NCBI RefSeq assembly: GCF_003255815.1
Contig: NC_037669.1
Location: forward strand, 123,872,298 to 123,936,297
Reading direction: 5' to 3'
Length of the DNA stretch: 64,000 nt
DNA from: Theropithecus gelada
Taxonomy: Eukaryota > Chordata > Mammalia > Primates > Cercopithecidae
In this document: in pieces, positions 58,021 through 64,000 of the stretch
Numbering within the stretch: the first letter of the stretch is position 1
Layout of the letters: each line of letters opens with the position of its first letter
Translations under genes and position numbers: made by a program
The notes under the pieces: model-generated
The model's database searches: none
Told to the model about the DNA's origin: nothing
The model's input: the letters and a program-made list of their open reading frames with translations, nothing else

Positions 58021-60725
58021 AAGCCACAACTAGTGGTAATTTGAATTATTATCGTACTACCCCTGCCATGGATTATTCATTACTCATTTCCTTCTCCCAG
58101 AAAGAATATCCCTTCACTCCTTGCACATACAAGCAACTCAATCCCAGAATTGCATTTTGACACTCTTTTCTGAGGCCGGTGATGGTTCTAATTATTCTAT
58201 CAGTTAGCACTGTAAAAGATAATCAGATGTTAAACTCAAATTAGGTAATTTGGAAAGAGTTTGATAAAAAGTCAATTTAGTGTCATCTTCACAGGCATCT
58301 GAGAATTCACAAGAGATGGTTCATGTCTTCACTGGGACTGAAGAAATTAGAAAACAGAATGGTTATTGGAATCTGAAAACTGGGAGTTCCAAGTGGATAG
58401 AGCTGTGTAACAGGACCTGAGACCTTAGGCAAGTGACTCAGCCAGGCCATGCCAACTCTGTTGGGAGACTCAAGGTATTTCACATTTTTCCCTCCCTCAA
58501 ATCTCATTATCGCTTGTTTGTAAATCCTTTTTATCTACTCAAAACAACTGGCTGCACATTGATTATATTGGAACCCTTCCTTTATTCCAGCGATGGACAC
58601 ATTTTTCAAATATGAAATTGCCTTTTTTGCTTATAGTTTTTGTTCCAATATAACCATTTATGAGCTTTCATATACATTAACTTTCAGTTTGGATCTCAAC
58701 TATGATAAATTACCTGATAGAACTTTAGTATGATCCCTGTGTTGTGGATATATGTTTTCTGGTGGAAGGACAAGAGTGGAAGCAAAAGGACAAAGGAGAT
58801 CAACTGGGTAGAATAACTTTTTTTGATTCCCTCAGGCTGCCTTCCACCTTTCTCCCTCCTACTTTTTACTCTGATAGGCAGAATTATATGGAAAGAAGGG
58901 AGAGAGTATTATTGGGATCTTTACACCCCTGACTTCCTTTCTGCTGGGTTGCTATAGCCTGACTTCCATTCTGGACAGAAGATGAGAGCTTTCCGTGAAC
59001 CAATCCTTTTCACACAGATCTCTCTGCTTCTGGGATTAGCTAACTGCCCCTTCATATCCAGGGTAGATAATCATACCCCAATTTTTATTAGTCCTGGATT
59101 ACTCTTTCTTTTATGTTTTTCCATATCCTTGCCACACTTTGGTAAATAGTTCCTTTATCAAATTATCTCTGATTGTCCAATTTGAGTGTGCCATCTGTTT
59201 CCTTTTAGGGCTCTGAGGATACATCCTCTGTGCTGTATTGGCTTCCTGGTTCATTTGGTTCTCTCAGCAGCCCTGAGAAATATTTTATTATAACACTTTA
59301 AAGGTAAAGATACAAAGGTTTTAAAAGCTTGGCATGTTTTGTACCAGCTTCTTCTGAATTATTATTTTAACAAGTTGAAATCACATAGCACAGATTACAA
59401 TTTTAAATCTTATTTTTTCTTTGCTTATGTCCTGAAATTTTCTTTATAAATATAACTTCAAGGGCTTCATAAAAATTCATTCTGGGGGAGAGACATACTT
59501 TACCAAACTGATTCTCTTATGCTAAAGATTTGGGTCATTTTATCTTTTTCACTATTCTGGTGATGAACATTTTTTGGAGGGTAGCATTATCTAAACTTAT
59601 TTCCTTATTCATATATACATACATATGTGTATATATATTCAATTATGAATACTCAAAATCACAGTGTCTATAAGTTCTATTGCAAAGGGAGTTTCTGACT
59701 TTTTTTTGGCTCAAATGTTTCTTTTTAAACTCTGCTGAAAATATAGAGACAATATTACTGATTCCACACAATGAGTTTGTTTCTAGAATAAATTTCCTGG
59801 AGCTGACTCTTATTAGTTTATTTTGAGCAGATTAGCAACAGTGCTAATAATAAGGTCTAATATTTAAACAGTGCTACAGAGCTTACAAAGCAAATCTTAT
59901 GTGGCCAACTAAACTGGCCTGTGTGCTATGCTAGACATAAGCATGCAAACAATAGCAAATACCCATGTGGGCCACATCTAATTCCAGAGTTTCCAATTTA
60001 CTAATTCATGCTAGTTTCATTTCCCCATTTTACAGATGAGAACATTGTATCTTAAAGAAAATCAAAGGGCACAGCCATAGAATTAAGCTGATAACTTTGG
60101 TTTCTCAATTGTTGATGCAAAGATTCTTGCTCCTTTTTCTAAGTCAAGCTAATGGCATATCAATGGCCGTTGATGGAAATGTGCTTTTTCTTAAAGTATC
60201 TTAGTGCTTGTCAAGTCTCCAGAAGATCATTAAGAATAATATCTTGTTCATTAAAAATTATTTACAGACCATCCCAAGGGAAACACTTGGAACTAACACT
60301 TCCACAGGGAATGTACTCCAAAAATCCTAGCAGTACATTGCTGGCCTCCTAATTAGCAGGTTAGGACAGCTCTGTGCGTCTCTTGGGGGACTCATAAAAG
60401 ATTACAATTAATTGGGAAAGTCAGTCCATAAAGTACATTCTATAAGGAGAGTTCAAACAGAATAGCTGTCTTTTTTATGCTTCTTTAGTTAATGCTAACT
60501 AAGTGCCATCAAAGTTAGAAAACTTTTTTATTGAACTTTAATTCCTTATACAAATTCTTGTTCAGTGTTCTCATTTTCAGGAGAGTGGAAGGGAACCCAA
60601 AGTTTCAGTGAATTGACAGATCCTGGATGACGTATGTCAAAAGATTTGGTGAATCCCCCCTTTTCCCTCAGAATCCCCAGTTTCACTTACTGTAAGTGGC
60701 AAAACCACAGGTAAAAGAAAGAGTC
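58021..60725. other. Mostly unique DNA; two old repeat patches
   Basis: No gene was recognised. The part 59090-59240 (TAAATAGTTCCTTTATCAAA, TTTGAGTGTGCCATCTGTTT) matches a phrase of a dispersed old mammalian repeat whose family I cannot name. A MIR-class patch lies at 59985-60130. Confidence 0.45.
59985..60130 (+). repeat. MIR-class SINE fragment
   Basis: TTTCCCCATTTTACAGATGA, AAAATCAAAGGGCACAGCCA and AGCTGATAACTTTGG follow the MIR-class ATTTTACAGATGAGGAAACT, GGTCACACAGCTAG order. Confidence 0.6.
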
Positions 60726-60730
60726 GTGAT

Positions 60731-62889
60731 TTTTTCATGTGTCTGTTGGCTGTATGAATGTCTTCTTTGGAGAAATGTCTGTTCATATCCTTTGCCCACT
60801 TTTTGATGAGGTTGTTTGTTTTTTTCTTGTAAATTTGTTTGAGTTCTTTGTAGGTTCTGGATATTAGCCCTTCGTCAGATGAGTAGATTGCAAAAATTTT
60901 CTCCCATTCTGTAGGTTGCCTGTTCACTCTGATGGTAGTTTCTTTTGCTGTGCAGAAGCTCTTTAGTTTAATTAGACCCCATTTGTCAATTTTGGCTTTT
61001 GCTGCCGTTGCTTTTGGTGTTTTAGACATGAAGTCTTTGCCCATGCCTATGTCCTGAATGGTACTACGTAGGTTTTCCTCTAGGGTTTTTATGGTATTAG
61101 GTCTAACATTTAAGTCTCTAATCCATCTTGAATTAATTTTCATATAAGGAGTAAGGAAAGGATCCAGTTTCAGCTTTCTACTTATGGCTAGCCAGTTTTC
61201 CCAGCACCATTTATTAAATAGGAAATCCTTTCCCCATTTCTTGTTTCTCTCAGGTTTGTCAAAGATCAGATGGCTGTAGATGTGTGGTATTATTTCTGAG
61301 GACTCTGTTCTGTTCCACTGGTCTATATCTCTGTTTTGGTACCAGTACCGTGCTGTTTTGGTTACTGTAGCCTTGTAGTATAGTTTGAAGTAAGGTAGTG
61401 TGATGCCTCCAGCTTTGTTCTTTTGGCTTAGGATTGCCTTGGAGATGCAGGCTCTTTTTTGGTTCCATATGAACTTTAAAGCAGTTTTTTCCAATTCTGT
61501 GAAGAAACTCATTGGTAGCTTGATGGGGATGGCATTGAATCTATAAATTACCTTGGGCAGTATGACCATTTTCACGATATTGATTCTTCCTATCCATGAG
61601 CATGGTATGTTCTTCCATTTGTTTGTGTCCTCTTTTACTTCACTGAGCAGTGGTTTGTAGTTCTCCTTGAAGAGGTCCTTTACATCCCTTGTAAGTTGGA
61701 TTCCTAGGTATTTGATTCTCTTTGAAGCAATTGTGAATGGAAGTTCATTCCTGATTTGGCTCTCTGTTTGTCTGTTACTGGTGTATAAGAATGCTTGTGA
61801 TTTTTGCACATTAATTTTGTATCCTGAGACTTTGCTGAAGTTGCTTATCAGCTTAAGGAGATTTTGGGCTGAGACAATGGGGTTTTCTAAATATACAATC
61901 ATGTCAGCTGCAAAGAGGGACAATTTGACTTCTTCTTTTCCTCACTGAATACCCTTGATTTCTTTCTCTTGCCTGATTGCCCTAGCCAGAACTTCCAACA
62001 CTGTGTTGAATAGGAGTGGTGAGAGAAGGCATCCCTGTCTTGTGCCAGTTTTCAAAGGGAATTTTTCCAGTTTTTGCCCATTCAGTATGATATTGGCTGT
62101 GGGTTTGTCATAAATAGCTCTTATTATTTTGAGGTACGTTCCATCAATACCGAATTTATTGAGCGTTTTTAGCATGAAGGGCTGTTGAATTTTGTCAAAA
62201 GCTTTTTCTGCATCTATTGAGATAATCATGTGGTTCTTGTCTTTGGTTCTGTTTATATGCTGGATTATGTTTATTGATTTGCGAATGTTGAACCAGTCTT
62301 GCATCCCAGGGATGAAGCCCACTTGATCATGGTGGATAAGCTTTTTGATGTGCTGCTGAATCCGGTTTGCCAGTATTTTACTGAGGATTTTTGCATCGAT
62401 GTTCATCAGGGATATAGGTCTAAAATTCTCTCTTTTTGTTGTGTCTCTGCCAGGCTTTGGTATCAGGATGATGTTGGCCTCATAAAATGAGTTAGGGAGG
62501 ATTCCCTCTTTTTCTATTGATTGGAATAGTTTCAGAAGGAATGGTACCAGCTCCTCCTTGGACCTCTGGTAGAATTTAGCTGTGAATCCATCTGGTCCTG
62601 GACTTTTTTTGGTTGGTAGGCTATTAATTATTGCCTCAATTTCAGAGCCTGCTATTGGTCTATTCAGGGATTCAACTTCTTCCTGGTTTAGTCTTGGAAG
62701 AGTGTAAGTGTCCAGGAAATTATCCATTTCTTCTAGATTTTCTAGTTTATTTGCATAGAGGTGTTTATAGTATTCTCTTATGGTAGTTTGTATTTCTGTG
62801 GGGTAGGTGGTGATATCCCCTTTATCATTTTTTATTGCGTCTATTTGATTCTTCTCTCTTTTCTTCTTTATTAGTCTTGCTAGCGGTCT
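60731..62889 (-). mobile_element. L1 LINE (L1PA-like) internal fragment, antisense, missing both ends
   Basis: About 2.16 kb of L1 ORF2 only. It starts (minus strand) at AGACCGCTAGCAAGACTAAT and stops at ACACATGAAAAAA, inside ORF2, with no C-terminal cysteine motif, 3' UTR or normal tail. The flanks share GTGAT (60726-60730 and 62890-62894). The end falls exactly at an internal run of A, which could have served as a premature poly-A tail. The low level of breakage suggests the same age class as the copy at 36.2 kb. Confidence 0.93.
60731..62889 (-). pseudogene. L1 ORF2 RT-domain pseudogene with catalytic D to A change
   Basis: Two long open stretches remain. The first (62889-61942) holds KKSPGPDGFTAKFYQR, ILIPKPGRDTT, the motif-A region IDAEKAFDK and TGTRQGCLLSPLLFN. 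The second (from 61923 to 60731) continues with the RT palm and thumb. They are separated by one TGA codon (plus-strand 61942-61944). The catalytic FADD box reads FAAD here (GCT in place of GAT, plus-strand 61906-61908), so even read-through product would lack an essential metal-binding aspartate. The 34 residues before the L1 part of the upstream frame are host sequence joined by chance. Confidence 0.92.
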
Positions 62890-62894
62890 GTGAT

Positions 62895-63131
62895 ATGATG
62901 AATAAAGATGGAAAATGACAGTTATGATGAGTAATATTGTGAGCCTTATTTTACGCCCAGTATTCATTTCTTCATATCTCTGCTTCCTCACTTGTTTCTG
63001 CTCTTCTCACCTACATATATACTCATGTGTCCTTTTTTCCAGTAAAAAAAAATCTTAAAATGCATTTCTTACTTAAATTTTAATTTTTTTCCCATCTTGA
63101 TATTGCCAAATTCTTGAAATAATAATATAAT
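62895..63131. other. Unique AT-rich DNA
   Basis: No gene or repeat was recognised. Confidence 0.5.
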
Positions 63132-63287
63132 CCAATGTTTCTCAGATTTTGAAGTGCATTTGGATCATCAGGGGATCTTGTTAAAATGCAGATCCTGACT
63201 ACATATGTAAAAGATGGATCTGAATTTTCACATTTTTATCAGGCTCCCGGGTGAATTGATGCTGCTGGTCCATGGTATAGTGCACAT
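63132..63287 (+). repeat. MER5-type hAT-Charlie DNA transposon remnant
   Basis: CCAATGTTTCTCAGATTTTG, GCATTTGGATCATCAGGGGA, TTGTTAAAATGCAGATCCTG, ATCAGGCTCCCGGGTG and TTGATGCTGCTGGTCCATGG follow the MER5A order to near its 3' terminal repeat. Non-autonomous. Confidence 0.85.
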
Positions 63288-63327
63288 AGAAAAATTTAAG
63301 TTATTATTGACAAAACTCTCACAATGT

Positions 63328-63731
63328 ACTATGGGCTGAATATGTACCTGTAAAAATTCAAATTTTGAAGATTTAATACCCTATGTAATAGGATTTGGAA
63401 GTGAGGTCTTTGGCAGGTAATTAGGGTTAGGTTAGGTTATGAAAGTGGGACCCTTATGGTGGAGTTAATGACTTTATAAAGAGAAAAAGAAACATAAGAT
63501 AGATCTCTCTTCTTCTTCATGTGAGAATACAGCAAGAAAGGGACTATCTGTAAACCAGGAAGAGGGCTTTCACCTTACGCGGAATCAATGGGCACCTTGA
63601 ACTTAGACCTCCCAGCTTTTAGAATCGTAAGAAATAAATTGTTGTTTAAGCCTGCCCAATTCCCTCTTCCCCCATTCCAAGATACAGTGATTTTTTTTTT
63701 TTAATATATAGCGGTCCTAACTGACGAAATT
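63328..63731 (+). repeat. MLT1-type solo LTR (ERVL-MaLR), sense
   Basis: ACTATGGGCTGAATATGTAC, TAGGATTTGGAAGTGAGGTC, ATGTGAGAATACAGCAAGAA, AAACCAGGAAGAGGGCTTTC and TAGACCTCCCAGCTTTTAGA, then GTAAGAAATAAATTGTTGTT, follow the MLT1 LTR order including the AATAAA signal. A poly-T expansion at about 63692-63702 disturbs the end. Confidence 0.88.
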
Positions 63732-64000
63732 ATGGCCTAATCTTTCCCATTTTCTCTTCACTTTTCAGCTCTTTGCATCAGGTGTCCTCTTTACCAGTCT
63801 TTTGAACATAGCAATGACCTTTGCATTACCAGCTTTTCATGATCCTTAACCTAACTCCTTGATCACTCAGCTCATGATCCTGATTAGCATTCTTCTTGTC
63901 TTAAAACTATTTTCTGTGTTTACTTCTGTGTCTGTATATTATTCTAGTATACCTTTCTTTCCTTCTTTTCTGAAATTCTTCAGAGTCTCTCTTCTTCCTT

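Noticed and set aside
61942..62991. 349-codon frame that appears to fuse a novel N-terminus to reverse transcriptase
   Set aside because: The first 34 residues are flanking host DNA that happens to be open into the truncated L1. There is no evidence of a real fusion gene.
63424..63444. Telomere-like run TTAGGGTTAGGTTAGGTTA
   Set aside because: Only one perfect TTAGGG unit, and it lies inside an MLT1 LTR whose consensus has a similar AGGTTA/ATTAGGG stretch here. It is not an interstitial telomere.
1..64000. CRISPR arrays, bacterial operons, tRNA, rRNA or small nuclear RNA genes
   Set aside because: No direct-repeat/spacer arrays, ribosome-binding-site-led gene runs, or hallmark RNA gene sequences were seen. 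The repeat content is that of a primate nuclear genome.

Overview
This window looks like nuclear DNA from a primate, most probably an Old World monkey. It is AT-rich, its open reading frames are short, and it is dense in Alu, L1, L2, MIR, MER5 and MLT1-type repeats. The Alu at 26467-26773 carries diagnostic bases of the cercopithecoid AluYR lineage (for example GATCCGGCCACTGCAC and GCGTAAACCC) in place of the human AluY bases. The species call rests on remembered subfamily consensus and was not checked against a database.

I found no convincing complete protein-coding gene, rRNA, tRNA or CRISPR array. The window is best read as an intergenic or deep intronic gene desert. The only sizeable protein-coding signals are decayed L1 ORF2 (endonuclease/reverse transcriptase) copies. 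One 85-bp stretch at 51075-51159 has good splice sites on both sides and two open phases, so it is a candidate exon.

Layout. 1-15 kb: mostly unique AT-rich DNA with three Alus, an MLT1-type LTR, L2 pieces and a MER5-type DNA transposon. 15-16.2 kb: an old 5'-truncated L1. 17.4-25.7 kb: a nest of ancient antisense L1M, MLT1 pieces, two Alus and a younger sense L1 (21851-23321) with a clean target-site duplication. 26.5 kb: the AluYR. 29.4-31.0 kb: an antisense L1. 36.0-40.3 kb: an antisense L1M split by a 3.4-kb sense L1. 41.0-43.2 kb: a GC-rich island that is an endogenous-retrovirus LTR with CCAAT and TATA boxes, rearranged into a roughly 147-bp-arm inverted repeat. 44.6-60 kb: unique DNA with Alu, L2, MIR, L1 and MLT1 pieces, the candidate exon, and possible RFX and CTCF sites. 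60.7-62.9 kb: an antisense L1 fragment lacking both ends of the element. 63.1-63.7 kb: MER5 and MLT1 copies.

Nothing here forms an operon or a pathway. The most informative features are structural: nested insertions that give a relative order of events, an inverted LTR pair, a perfect 50-bp duplication 5 kb apart, and two L1 copies sharing the same in-frame stop codon.
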